Shown here piece after piece: positions 33,568 through 41,996 of a stretch of 64,000 nucleotides of DNA. Location of the stretch: positions 1,854,501 through 1,918,500 of the forward strand of contig NZ_JAUCEU010000007.1 of NCBI RefSeq assembly GCF_030348765.1, in the 5' to 3' direction. Every line of letters begins with the position of its first letter. Position 1 is the first letter of the stretch. The translations under genes and the position numbers were made by a program. This DNA is from Neobacillus sp. CF12. GTDB lineage: Bacteria; Bacillota; Bacilli; Bacillales; Cytobacillaceae. The notes beneath the pieces were generated by a model. It was not told where the DNA came from. It worked only from the letters and a program-made list of their open reading frames with translations, and did no database searches.

Positions 33568-33726
33568 TTACTCAGCTAATAGGTTTAAAACTTCACGATT
33601 AAATGTAGGGAAATCATCTGGAAAACGGCTAGTCATAATAATATGGCTAACCACAACTTCTTCATTTTTGTAGTTAGCGCCTGCATTTAATAAATCGTTA
33701 CGAATTGATTTAAGGGATATTTTCCC
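33568..33726 (-). pseudogene. C-terminal remnant of a PfpI/DJ-1-like amidotransferase
   Basis: On the minus strand the frame reads SLKSIRNDLLNAGANYKNEE, VVVSHIIMTSRFPDDFPTFN and REVLNLLAE before TAA at 33570-33568, the C-terminal end of a PfpI/YraA-type protein. Nothing of the nucleophile elbow remains. Just upstream (to about 33840) a second scrap, LDYVNHLVSSLGAKIDQQN followed by stops, may come from an FMN-reductase-like gene. The whole 33458-33842 stretch looks like decayed coding DNA. Confidence 0.6.
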
Positions 33727-33842
33727 TTACTAAATAAATACTAGTAATCCACTGGGTTTACCTAATATTAATTCTGTTGATCAATTTTCGCACCTAAACT
33801 GCTCACAAGGTGATTAACATAGTCTAGAACAGATATTGATTC

Positions 33843-34178
33843 TTATTTTACGCCATTAAGAAGCTGCCTCATGGAGTTTAGCTCAGAAGATAGCTCAATA
33901 AACCATTCTTCATCCCCTGTTGAGAGAGCCAAATCTATTAGAAAACGAATTTGTTCCTTGTTTGTCACTTTTGAAACTGGCATTTTCTTAACCTGTTTAC
34001 TTAACATATGAATTGTTTTGCCAACAGTTACTTTATTATCAGATATAATAACCGTTACCTTCATTATCCCATCCAGAATATCAAGTGAATCAATATAGCC
34101 TAAAATCAATTCCCCATCCATTGATTTCCCCTTAATCCAATCACCTGTTTTTAAAATGGAACTATTATTGGTCATCAT
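33843..34178 (-). CDS. IDEAL-domain protein
   Basis: 111 residues. The N-terminal part (KTGDWIKGKSMDGELILGYI) looks like a small beta domain, the C-terminal part (IRFLIDLALSTGDEEWFIEL) matches the IDEAL domain, a short helical motif named from its sequence and found in many Bacillus proteins. It is cytoplasmic. AAGGTG precedes tandem ATGs at 34178. Function unknown; probable protein-protein contact. Confidence 0.65.
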   Translation of the reverse strand: MMTNNSSILKTGDWIKGKSMDGELILGYIDSLDILDGIMKVTVIISDNKVTVGKTIHMLSKQVKKMPVSKVTNKEQIRFLIDLALSTGDEEWFIELSSELNSMRQLLNGVK

Positions 34179-34313
34179 ACTTTTTTCACCTTCTTAAAAT
34201 AGTAGAATAAATAAATAAAGAAAGAAATTAAATAAAAATGACAGCCATCAGGTTGAACTGTAATTTATTTTATTACATTTTAATTAATAGGAAGGCCTGA
34301 CCTTCACCTGTAT

Positions 34314-34727
34314 TCATTTCTGTTGATTGATAAGACCGACAACGTCTTTAATGGTATAGTTCTTTAAATATTCCCCAAGATGTTCTTCAGCACCTAAGAA
34401 AATACCAAATAAAACTCTTTTCATATTCGCGCCCACAACACACTGTTCATTTGATTCAGGACACTTAGGCTGCAATGCACCTTCAGAGGTTATCTTATAT
34501 ATATCCCATAGATTAATTTCACTTAAATCTAATGCAAAAATAAATCCGCCGCCAGTTCCTTCTTTCGATTTTATATATCCATGCTTTTTTAACAAACTCA
34601 GCACTTTACGAATACGAACTGGATGGACACCGGCACTCTCCGATATAGCATCGCTTGTAGACATCCGATCCAACTGCAGTGCAAGATAAGTTAAACTGTG
34701 AATGGCAAGAGTATAGTCACTATTCAT
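34314..34727 (-). CDS. Rrf2-family transcription regulator
   Basis: 137 residues. The winged helix (YTLAIHSLTYLALQLDRMST, then HPVRIRKVLSLLKKHGYIKS) and wing (KEGTGGGFIFAL) fit Rrf2. Two cysteines lie in the effector region (PKCPESNEQC), one fewer than Fe-S cluster members such as NsrR, so redox or ligand sensing without a cluster is likely (YwgB/YwnA type). TAGGAGGC precedes ATG 34727. Its promoter contains a palindrome overlapping the -10, so it probably represses itself. Confidence 0.88.
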   Translation of the reverse strand: MNSDYTLAIHSLTYLALQLDRMSTSDAISESAGVHPVRIRKVLSLLKKHGYIKSKEGTGGGFIFALDLSEINLWDIYKITSEGALQPKCPESNEQCVVGANMKRVLFGIFLGAEEHLGEYLKNYTIKDVVGLINQQK

Positions 34728-34780
34728 GGCCTGCCTCCTAAGTATTAATAACTACTTAACATCTTTTTTCTGATATTCAT

Positions 34781-34819
34781 TAGTACTGTAATACTAAGTG
34801 CTACAGATTGCCTTGTCAA
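34781..34819 (-). promoter_or_regulatory. Promoter and operator of the Rrf2 gene
   Basis: On the minus strand TTGACA (34819-34814), a 17-bp spacer and TAGTAT (34796-34791). The inverted repeat TAGTA-N6-TACTA (34781-34796) covers the -10, as expected for an autorepressor site. Confidence 0.65.
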
Positions 34820-34856
34820 GCATATTGAAAATACTGTATGACTATAGTAATACCTA

Positions 34857-35252
34857 TTAATTGGCCAGTTTTTGTGACTCGATGTAAGAGAAAGTTCGAA
34901 GCTTTCTGGGAAGAAAACTGCGAATGTCTTCCTCATTATATCCGATCTGTAATCTTTTTTCGTCCTGGATAATTGGCCTGCGCAACATTTTTGGGTTTTT
35001 CATTATTAATTCATATAATTCATTAAGCGGGAGAGATTCAATAATTACATTTAATTCCTGAAACGTTTTTGAATTAGTTGAAATAATCTCGTCCGTTCCA
35101 TTTTCTGTCAGGCGAAGAATAGATTTAATCTCATCGACTGTAAGAGGGTCAGTTATTATATTTCTTTCAATATATTCAATATTATGTTCCTCAAGCCACG
35201 CCTTTGCTTTACGGCAAGAAGTACAGCTTGATGTGATATATAAATTTACCAT
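34857..35252 (-). CDS. Spx-family protein (Spx/MgsR type)
   Basis: 131 residues, the exact length of Spx. CTSC (Cys10, Cys13) is the redox switch, and [20 protein letters not shown] and IRSFLPR are Spx signatures. Spx binds the RNA polymerase alpha C-terminal domain and reprogrammes transcription under thiol stress. It stands beside an Rrf2 gene here, not in the usual mecA region, so it is probably an additional paralogue. AAGGAG precedes ATG 35252. Confidence 0.88.
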   Translation of the reverse strand: MVNLYITSSCTSCRKAKAWLEEHNIEYIERNIITDPLTVDEIKSILRLTENGTDEIISTNSKTFQELNVIIESLPLNELYELIMKNPKMLRRPIIQDEKRLQIGYNEEDIRSFLPRKLRTFSYIESQKLAN

Positions 35253-35558
35253 GCTTTTTACACACTCCTTATATATTTTTACTGCATAATTTTTTCCTTT
35301 ATGTCTTAATCCTTCAACGCCATTAAAATGTAATTAAAAAAATTACAGTTAGAATTCAAAACAATTAAAATTAAGTTGGCTAAAATAACTAGCAGTCTAA
35401 ACACTCAAACTAGACCAACTCAATTTAATTGAGTATACTGTAATTTTAATGTTTACAGTTCAGGAAGTCAACAATAATTTTAGGTTTAAATATAATAGCT
35501 ATCTTCTGAATAGGCTTCTAAAGAAAACGTTAATACCCTTGATAACACTGAATAAATA

Positions 35559-35655
35559 TGGCGGGACTGCGTGGGAATCGAACCCACCAGACCACACACG
35601 GTGGTCTCAAGCAGTTTTGAAGACTGTGGAGGACACCAGTACCCCATTCAGCCCC
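35559..35655 (-). tRNA. tRNA-Sec (anticodon TCA)
   Basis: 97 nt. Acceptor strands GGGGCTGA and GCAGTCCC pair at 7 of 8 positions (one G-U, one A/G mismatch). D-stem GGGGTA/TGTCCT is six pairs with G-U wobbles, loop CTGG. The anticodon loop is CTTCAAA. A long variable arm AGACCAC/GTGGTCT (7 perfect pairs) follows, then the T-arm GTGGG-TTCGATT-CCCAC and GCCA, CCA encoded. The 8-bp acceptor, 6-bp D-stem, long variable arm and UCA anticodon are specific for selenocysteine tRNA. One anticodon-stem pair is A/C. It lies exactly between accessory DNA and the conserved backbone. No selA, selB or selD in the window. Confidence 0.85.
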
Positions 35656-35661
35656 ATAAAT

Positions 35662-35667
35662 ATTATA
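35662..35667 (-). promoter_or_regulatory. -10 element of the tRNA-Sec gene
   Basis: Perfect TATAAT on the minus strand, six bases before the tRNA 5' end. The -35 is weak (TTACAA at a 19-bp spacing). It supports transcription of the gene. Confidence 0.55.
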
Positions 35668-35872
35668 GTAGAAAGGTAATTCCCATTTGTAATCATAATA
35701 CAATGGAATATAGTAATAATCAATAGAGTTAGGGATATTGTCATTTTTTCGACAACTTTTGCAATACCCCTTGAAGAGACTGCTACCTTGATAATACAGG
35801 CGAAAACTTGTCTTTTCACCTAATTTCAGACTATAATAGATAGATGAAAATTGTAATATGTAGGTGAATACA

Positions 35873-36304
35873 ATGGGGCAGTTAACAGGTTGGTTTCTTT
35901 GGTTTATATTAATATGGATCTTTGCATTTGCCGGTGCCATGGCGATTGGCGGATTTTTTATGTTTCGTAAGTTTTTAAAGAAAATGCCAAAGGAAGACGG
36001 AAAATCCGTGATGGACTGGGAAGAATACTACGTGAATCAGACTCGTCATTTATGGGGCGAGGAAGAAAAACACCTTCTAGAAGATTTAGTTAGCCCTGTT
36101 CCAGAGCTTTTCCGTGATGTAGCACGGCACAAAATAGCCGGAAAGATTGGCGAACTTGCACTTAACGAGAAAGTAACAAAAATTACAGAAGAACTCGTCA
36201 TCCGCGGCTATATTCAAGCAACTCCAAAGAGAGATCATAAATTCTTACGAAAAAAGCTTTTTGAAAATCGAATTGATGTCGCTCCGTACGAGCACTTATT
36301 CTAA
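35873..36304 (+). CDS. DUF2621 family membrane protein (YneK-like)
   Basis: 143 residues from ATG 35873 (TAGGTG upstream; the GTG at 35864 overlaps it). One N-terminal membrane helix (WFLWFILIWIFAFAGAMAI) is followed by a cytoplasmic domain with DWEEYYVNQTRHLWGEEEKH and PTPKRD-like C-terminal text. In B. subtilis yneK lies beside the ccd genes, the same place as here. The function is unknown. It is the first gene of the conserved backbone. Confidence 0.82.
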   Translation: MGQLTGWFLWFILIWIFAFAGAMAIGGFFMFRKFLKKMPKEDGKSVMDWEEYYVNQTRHLWGEEEKHLLEDLVSPVPELFRDVARHKIAGKIGELALNEKVTKITEELVIRGYIQATPKRDHKFLRKKLFENRIDVAPYEHLF

Positions 36305-36330
36305 ACCGTCCCTCGTGACGGTTTTTTATT
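36304..36330 (+). terminator. Terminator
   Basis: AACCGTC / GACGGTT stem followed by TTTTATTTT. Confidence 0.8.
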
Positions 36331-36336
36331 TTAGTA

Positions 36337-36526
36337 TTTTTGTTAAATTTCATTGTTGAATATTAGTACAACGGAATAAAAGGTCGATGAAAGACAAATC
36401 AGGAGAATTCCCAGTGAGATTAGTCCTTCATAAGCATGATGAAAGACTAATCAGGAGAGTTCCCAGTGAGATTAGTCCTTCATAAGGATTTCCGTGAGAA
36501 AAATCAACATTTGTCTTTAACAGAGC
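36337..36526. repeat. Short element with terminal inverted repeats and a 52-bp tandem repeat
   Basis: Two direct units start at 36386 and 36438, period 52 bp, over 90 percent identical. Each unit is itself a palindrome: ATGAAAGACTAATC mirrored by GATTAGTCCTTCAT. The ends of the element are imperfect inverted repeats (TGTTAAA and TGTTGA at the left, GGCTCTGTTAAAG and ATGTTGATTTT at the right, read inward). The right end matches the right end of the element at 59959-60223. Confidence 0.7.
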
Positions 36527-36558
36527 CTATTTAATAAAAAACACTGACTCTAAAAGAG

Positions 36559-37041
36559 TCAGTGCTGTCCATGAAGCTGTCTATAAAGCTTCTTATAATC
36601 TAGATACATCGCGATCCGCCATGGGACAATCATACTAAACGCGAGCAAGAAGAACATACCGCTTAATTCTCCAAAATCGATTGTTGTACTTAAAATCGAT
36701 TTTAACCCTAATCTCACAATTAATAATCCAACTAAAATGTACATAAACGCTTTAGAGCGTTTTAAATAGATTTCCTCGTCCCGAATCTCAAATTTTGAGG
36801 TTCTTATCAACAATATGGAAAATAACATTCCTAGGATTACTACCTCGCCTATTTCCAACGGGCTTAATCTAAATTGCGGTACTACATACATTAATGCTCC
36901 GCTTGACATAAAAACGGGCGGCAGGATAATCTTTAATGCATTTGTAGGTTTCTTTGCAGCTTTCATGCGGACGAATAAAGCAAATATCCCCATAAATACC
37001 GCTCCTATAGAAGAAATAACAACGAAGTTCATAGGATCCAT
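36559..37041 (-). CDS. ccdC: CcdC protein (DUF1453 membrane protein)
   Basis: 160 residues, about five hydrophobic segments, with RMKAAKKPTNALKIILPPVF and SGMFFLLAFSMIVPWRIAMY typical of CcdC/YneJ. In B. subtilis it belongs to the ccdA-ccdB-ccdC cluster around cytochrome c maturation but is not essential for it. Here it follows ccdA by about 50 bp; the ccdB response regulator is absent. AGGGGATGG precedes ATG 37041. Confidence 0.85.
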   Translation of the reverse strand: MDPMNFVVISSIGAVFMGIFALFVRMKAAKKPTNALKIILPPVFMSSGALMYVVPQFRLSPLEIGEVVILGMLFSILLIRTSKFEIRDEEIYLKRSKAFMYILVGLLIVRLGLKSILSTTIDFGELSGMFFLLAFSMIVPWRIAMYLDYKKLYRQLHGQH

Positions 37042-37091
37042 CCCCTATATTAAAAATAAACCAACAACTATATTACTATAAATATCATTCA

Positions 37092-37799
37092 TTAGAAACC
37101 TGTAAAGCCACCAAACATTCCTGAGAAAATCGTAATTATTTTTGTCATCCAATCAAAGAAGAGCACGATACCCATGACAATCATAAGATAACCGCCGACT
37201 TTTACAATTTTACCACTGTTTTTGCGGATCCATTTCATTTTGCCAACAAAGAAAGAGAGGATTAAGAATGGAATCGCAAACCCAAGTGAATAAGCGACCA
37301 TGTAAACGACACCTGAACCTGGATTTGTTGCTGCAAGGGCGATTACTGCCGAAAGAATCGGACCTGTACATGGCGTCCAGCCAGCCGCAAAGGCCATTCC
37401 GATAAGTGATGAGCCAAAATAGCCGGAAGGGCGATTTTTAAATTCTAATTTACGATCTTTCATCAAAAACTCTGGTTTAAATACACCGACGATGATCAAT
37501 CCAAATAGCACGATAAAGATTCCGCCAAGCTGACGAATGAGATCTTTGTACTCGAGGAAAAAACTGCCTACAAACGAAGTACCGAAACCAATGGCGATGA
37601 ATATAGCCGAAAATCCTAATAGGAAAAAGATAGTATGTAGAAGGCTCCGCTTTTGAAGCATGGCGTTTTCAGTTTTTAACTCCCCCACAGACATCCCCGT
37701 AATATATGATAAAAATGCAGGGTAAAGAGGTAAACAGCATGGTGATATAAAACTTAAAAATCCTGCGCCTAAAGCTAAAAATATATTTACATCCGTCAT
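37092..37799 (-). CDS. ccdA: Cytochrome c biogenesis protein CcdA
   Basis: 235 residues with six membrane segments, the normal length. The redox cysteines are visible in [16 protein letters not shown] and [14 protein letters not shown]. CcdA passes electrons from thioredoxin across the membrane to ResA (cytochrome c) and StoA (spore cortex). GGGAGTG precedes ATG 37799. First gene of the ccdA-ccdC pair in the yne backbone. Confidence 0.95.
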   Translation of the reverse strand: MTDVNIFLALGAGFLSFISPCCLPLYPAFLSYITGMSVGELKTENAMLQKRSLLHTIFFLLGFSAIFIAIGFGTSFVGSFFLEYKDLIRQLGGIFIVLFGLIIVGVFKPEFLMKDRKLEFKNRPSGYFGSSLIGMAFAAGWTPCTGPILSAVIALAATNPGSGVVYMVAYSLGFAIPFLILSFFVGKMKWIRKNSGKIVKVGGYLMIVMGIVLFFDWMTKIITIFSGMFGGFTGF

Positions 37800-38078
37800 A
37801 TTAACACTCCCACTATAGTCGATACTCTTTCATTTTAACAAAACTTACCCCTAATTGATAATGGTTAACATGAATATTTTGTGTCGCAAGACGTTTATTA
37901 ACAATTCCTTCAAAAAACTCTCTAAGTTTCTACTATGTTCCTAAATTAGATGGATATTTATTTACAAATATCTTGGATTTATTCCCATCTTAGGTTATAC
38001 TAGTAAAACATTGTTAGAGAATAACTAGCAATGTTTTGTTGTCTATTATTGGAGTTTTCTCCGGAAAGGACCTCGACT

Positions 38079-38258
38079 GTGATCAAACAAGATTTAGTTG
38101 CACTAATTGAAAAAAAGCGTGCTGAGTTAATTCAAGTCGCGGTCACAAACGGCTTGACTTCCTCCATTGCTATTCGCTATAGCCAGGAATTAGACCATCT
38201 TTTAAACGAATATAATCGAAAATATATAAAGAAAACCCGCCAAGTGGCGAGTCTATAA
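38079..38258 (+). CDS. Spo0E-like aspartyl-phosphate phosphatase (YnzD-like)
   Basis: 59 residues from GTG 38079, with GAAAGGA 9 bp upstream. The Spo0E family pattern is seen: ALIEKKRAELIQVAV and the SQELDHLL signature, two helices. Such proteins remove phosphate from Spo0A-P and delay sporulation. B. subtilis ynzD lies at the same place upstream of ccdA. Ends at a shared terminator. Confidence 0.88.
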   Translation: MIKQDLVALIEKKRAELIQVAVTNGLTSSIAIRYSQELDHLLNEYNRKYIKKTRQVASL

Positions 38259-38264
38259 TGCAAG

Positions 38265-38293
38265 AATCCTGGCCATTGACCAGGATTTTTTTT
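38265..38293. terminator. Terminator shared by convergent genes
   Basis: AATCCTGG / CCAGGATT stem followed by eight T on the plus strand; it lies between the Spo0E-like gene and the ABC transporter gene. Confidence 0.85.
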
Positions 38294-38294
38294 A

Positions 38295-40088
38295 TTAATG
38301 CATAATATCCTCTAAGCGTTCTACTGCGCCATTTTGCAAGAGGAACATCTTGTGATAGAGTCCACCTAGTGCCAGGAGCTCTTGATGCGTTCCTCTTTCG
38401 ACGATCTCGCCCTGGTGCAAGACGAGAATTAAATTAGCGTCCTGAATCGTTGACAACCGGTGGGCAATCGCAATCGTCGTACGCCCTTTCCGCATTTTCG
38501 CTAGAGCCGTTTGAATGGCTTCCTCTGTTTCCGTATCGATGTTAGCCGTTGCCTCATCGAGGACGAGAATCTTTGGATTGGCTGCAATCGTCCTAGCAAA
38601 CGCAATTAATTGCCTTTGGCCACTAGAAAACGTAGATCCTCTTTCGACCACTTTATGATTATAGGAATCTTCTAGTTTTTCAATAAAGTGATGAGCTTGA
38701 ACAAATTGTGCAGCTTCCTCTACTTGTTTGTCGGTTAATTCATGTTTATGCAACGTAATATTGTCTCTTACTGTTCCGTAAAATAAAAACGGATCTTGAA
38801 TTACGAGCCCCATTTTATCTCGTAATTCATCCTTAGAAAAATTACGTATTGATTTACCATCAATTAATATATCGCCTTTCTCGTATTCATAAAATCTCAT
38901 TAATAGATTGATAATTGAACTTTTCCCGCTTCCTGTATGACCGACAAGCGCTACGGTTTCACCTGGATTTGCTGTAAAGGAAATATTTTTCAGGACATCT
39001 CGCTGCCCATCGTAAGAAAAGGTTAAATTCTTAATTTCAATTCTGCCCTCTTCAATAGATAGATCACTTTCTTCATTTTGCGCAGGTGCCAATTCATTCT
39101 TATCGAGAATTCTAAAAACGCGTGCCCCTGCTACAATCGCTTGCTGATACAATGATAATCTCATCATCATATTATTTACCGGTTCAAAGAAACGCTCAAG
39201 GTAATTGACAAATGCATATAACACACCGATTTCTACCGGACTGTTTAATGAAGTGATCCCAAAATAATTTAAGACAATAATCAACCCCAAAATAAAAATC
39301 AAGTCAACCGCTGGGCGCAATAATAGGCCATCAATCTTGATATTCTTCATCCCGGAATTATAATGCTTTTCATTGATGTCTTCGAACTCTTGGCGAAGTC
39401 TTTTTTCCTGGCGGAATACTTGAATAATGCTCATACCCTGTAAGGATTCACTTAGTTTCGCATTTAGTTGGCTAAGTCTTTCTCGCATATCCAAATAGAA
39501 ACGTGAACTAAATTTTCGATATAAACTCATGACAAGGAGAATTAGTGGAATAAAAATAAGGCAGAACAATGCCAATTTTACATCCAGTATAAACATGGTA
39601 ATGAAAATCCCTGCTAGTAAAAATCCGCTTTGGATAAAGGTCGAAATGACGGTAACAAACATATCTTTAATGGCTTCCGTATCGTTCGTTACCCTCGAAA
39701 CAATACTTCCTGCTGGTGTTTGATCAAAGTATTTAAGACCAAGTGACTGAACCTTTGAAAAAATATCAACCCGCAGCTGCTGAATAATTTTCAAAGCAAT
39801 CTCCTGAAACTTTACTAACTGAAAAAACATTAAAACGGATTTTACAATTTGAATCCCGAGATAACTTGCTCCAAGGATAACCAAAGGCCCAAAGACTAGA
39901 TTCCCAGGTGTTAAGTAATCATCAATAAAGATTTTCACTAGAATCGGACCTGCTAACTCTCCCAATGTGGTTAAAACCAAAAGACTAAAAGCTAGAATTA
40001 ATTGCTTTTTATGTGGTTTTGTATAGGCAAGCAGGCGATATAAAACACTTTTTTGTTCTTTTTGAGTCAGCTGTTGTGTTTCTTCCAT
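38295..40088 (-). CDS. ABC exporter half, heterodimer subunit with complete catalytic motifs (YfiC-like)
   Basis: 597 residues from ATG 40088 (GGAGG 8 bp upstream; an earlier TTG is less likely). Six membrane segments then an ATPase domain: Walker A GHTGSGKSS, signature FSSGQRQL, Walker B ending LDEATANID with the catalytic Glu, and H-loop AHRLST. Normal length. It exports drugs or lipids with its partner upstream; substrate unknown. The start lies directly behind the partner's stop, so translation is coupled. Confidence 0.88.
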   Translation of the reverse strand: MEETQQLTQKEQKSVLYRLLAYTKPHKKQLILAFSLLVLTTLGELAGPILVKIFIDDYLTPGNLVFGPLVILGASYLGIQIVKSVLMFFQLVKFQEIALKIIQQLRVDIFSKVQSLGLKYFDQTPAGSIVSRVTNDTEAIKDMFVTVISTFIQSGFLLAGIFITMFILDVKLALFCLIFIPLILLVMSLYRKFSSRFYLDMRERLSQLNAKLSESLQGMSIIQVFRQEKRLRQEFEDINEKHYNSGMKNIKIDGLLLRPAVDLIFILGLIIVLNYFGITSLNSPVEIGVLYAFVNYLERFFEPVNNMMMRLSLYQQAIVAGARVFRILDKNELAPAQNEESDLSIEEGRIEIKNLTFSYDGQRDVLKNISFTANPGETVALVGHTGSGKSSIINLLMRFYEYEKGDILIDGKSIRNFSKDELRDKMGLVIQDPFLFYGTVRDNITLHKHELTDKQVEEAAQFVQAHHFIEKLEDSYNHKVVERGSTFSSGQRQLIAFARTIAANPKILVLDEATANIDTETEEAIQTALAKMRKGRTTIAIAHRLSTIQDANLILVLHQGEIVERGTHQELLALGGLYHKMFLLQNGAVERLEDIMH

Positions 40089-40089
40089 T

Positions 40090-41841
40090 TTAATGTCCTC
40101 CATGCTCAACCAACTCCTCTAGCTGCTGACGTAAATACATTTCCTTATACCAACCATCGTTTTCCATAAGTTCATCATGTGTTCCTCTTTCAATGACCTT
40201 GCCATTATCAAGGACAAGGACTAAGTTCGCATGTTGAATAGCACTCAAACGGTGTGAAGTAATAATCGTTGTTTTCCCTTCACGGTTCTTCCTTAATGAA
40301 GAAAGAATCGCTTCCTCTGTCTTTGCATCTACAGCGGAAAGGGAATCATCGAGTACTAACACTTCTGGATTCATAAGCAGTGCACGGGCAATTGAAATTC
40401 TTTGTTTCTGCCCACCTGATAGCGATACCCCACGCTCACCTACTACGGTTTGATAACCATCAGTAAACTGAAGAATATCATCGTGAATATTCGCTAGCTT
40501 AGCCGCACTATAGATTTCTTCTTTCAGAACATGTGGATTGGTAAAGGCGATATTTTCACCCACACTGGCTGAAAATAAGAAATGATCCTGAGGTACATAG
40601 CCAATCGCTTCACGTAACTTCTCCAGTTTATATTCTTGAAGTTTGTGACCACCGAAGGAAATTCCGCCCCCATAGTCTTCAAATTCACGAATAAGAAGCT
40701 TTAAAAGTGTCGTTTTTCCTGCACCGGTTTTCCCAACAATTCCAAGTGTTTCCCCTCTATTTAGCGAGAATGAAATATCTTTTAACATAGGTTCTTTTTC
40801 ACCTGGGAATGTGAATGTTTGTATATCATAGTTAATATCACCGCTAGGTACCACATCTAACGCATGACTCGAGTCTGTTATATCGGACTTTTCTCGAAGT
40901 AATGCAGCAACACGGTCATAAGAAGCACGACCACGCTCAACAATGTTAAACAACCAGCCAAATGCTAGCATTGGCCAGATTAATAGTCCTAAATAGGTTG
41001 TAAACGCAATCAATTCACCAATACTAAGTTCCCCTGCCAGTACATATTTCGCACCAAAAGTAATGGCCAAGAAGAACGATATCCCCACAATAATAGAGAT
41101 GGTTGGATCGTATAAAGAATCTATTTTAGCAACAACGATATTTTTTTGAACCACATCATCTGATTGCTTTCTAAAATCTTCAATATCTTCTTTTTCCTGA
41201 CCAAATGTTTTAATAACTTTTATCCCAGAAATACTTTCCTGTGTTTTATCGTTTAAGTCCGAAAAGGCTTCTTGTGCTTTGTGGAAGGTTCGATGCAGCA
41301 TCGTACCAAACCAACTGGTAAGAATGGCCATAAACGGCATTGGAATTAAACAAATCAAGGTTAATTTCCAGCTGATCGTAAACGCCATGGCTAAAATAAC
41401 AAATCCACCTGTTGAAAGAGAATCCACTAAGGTAAGGACCCCAGCACCAGCTGTTTGTTGAATAGCAGAAAGATCATTGGTCGCATGTGCCATTAAATCA
41501 CCAATCCTGCGTTTCTGATAAAACGATGGCGACATGTTCGTAAAATGTTCATATAAACGATTTCTTAACTGTTTGCTAAGTTTAACCGCCGAACCAAAGA
41601 TCATAATTCTCCAAAAGTACCTCAAGACATACATTCCAAGACCTGCGCCTACTAATACCGCCATCCACTCAAACAGCAAACCTTTTGTCAGCGTACCGTT
41701 ATTAATATGGTCGGCGATGATTCCAATGACCTTGGGAGGCACGAGTTGAAGCAGCGCTACAAAAAGCAATATAACGATTCCTGATATGTACGCTTTTTTC
41801 TCTTGCTTAAAAAACCAGCCTAAATCTAAAAATACTCTCAT
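40090..41841 (-). CDS. ABC exporter half, heterodimer subunit with degenerate catalytic site (YfiB/YheI-like)
   Basis: 583 residues. Membrane domain (residues 1-310) and ATPase domain with GKTGAGKT, LSGGQKQR and SHRLSA. After Walker B it reads LDDSLSAVD: an Asp replaces the catalytic Glu, the mark of heterodimeric exporters with one inactive ATP site. It pairs with the next gene. ATG 41841 is preceded by a weak site (GGGGGAAAAATT). No regulator gene is adjacent. Confidence 0.88.
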   Translation of the reverse strand: MRVFLDLGWFFKQEKKAYISGIVILLFVALLQLVPPKVIGIIADHINNGTLTKGLLFEWMAVLVGAGLGMYVLRYFWRIMIFGSAVKLSKQLRNRLYEHFTNMSPSFYQKRRIGDLMAHATNDLSAIQQTAGAGVLTLVDSLSTGGFVILAMAFTISWKLTLICLIPMPFMAILTSWFGTMLHRTFHKAQEAFSDLNDKTQESISGIKVIKTFGQEKEDIEDFRKQSDDVVQKNIVVAKIDSLYDPTISIIVGISFFLAITFGAKYVLAGELSIGELIAFTTYLGLLIWPMLAFGWLFNIVERGRASYDRVAALLREKSDITDSSHALDVVPSGDINYDIQTFTFPGEKEPMLKDISFSLNRGETLGIVGKTGAGKTTLLKLLIREFEDYGGGISFGGHKLQEYKLEKLREAIGYVPQDHFLFSASVGENIAFTNPHVLKEEIYSAAKLANIHDDILQFTDGYQTVVGERGVSLSGGQKQRISIARALLMNPEVLVLDDSLSAVDAKTEEAILSSLRKNREGKTTIITSHRLSAIQHANLVLVLDNGKVIERGTHDELMENDGWYKEMYLRQQLEELVEHGGH

Positions 41842-41960
41842 AATTTTTCCCCCGAAAAATCTCTTTTTATTATTTTAAAAAAATCATTTCACCTCACCGA
41901 AGGTATATTTTATCAAATATTAGTAAAATAATAAAGATTTAGACACTTATTCGTTGTATG

Positions 41961-41987
41961 AAAAAAGCACCCATAAAAATGAGTGCT
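41961..41987 (-). terminator. Terminator of the lipoprotein gene
   Basis: AGCAC / GTGCT stem extended by CAT/ATG around an A-rich loop; minus-strand T-run TTTTTTC. Confidence 0.7.
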
Positions 41988-41996
41988 GGTCCTGTT

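Noticed and set aside
34745..34936. 63-codon minus frame between Rrf2 and Spx
   Set aside because: It overlaps the end of spx and the Rrf2 promoter in another frame and has no ribosome site.
35530..35940. 136-codon minus frame through the tRNA-Sec gene
   Set aside because: It runs across the tRNA, its promoter and the start of the DUF2621 gene and has no protein-like composition.
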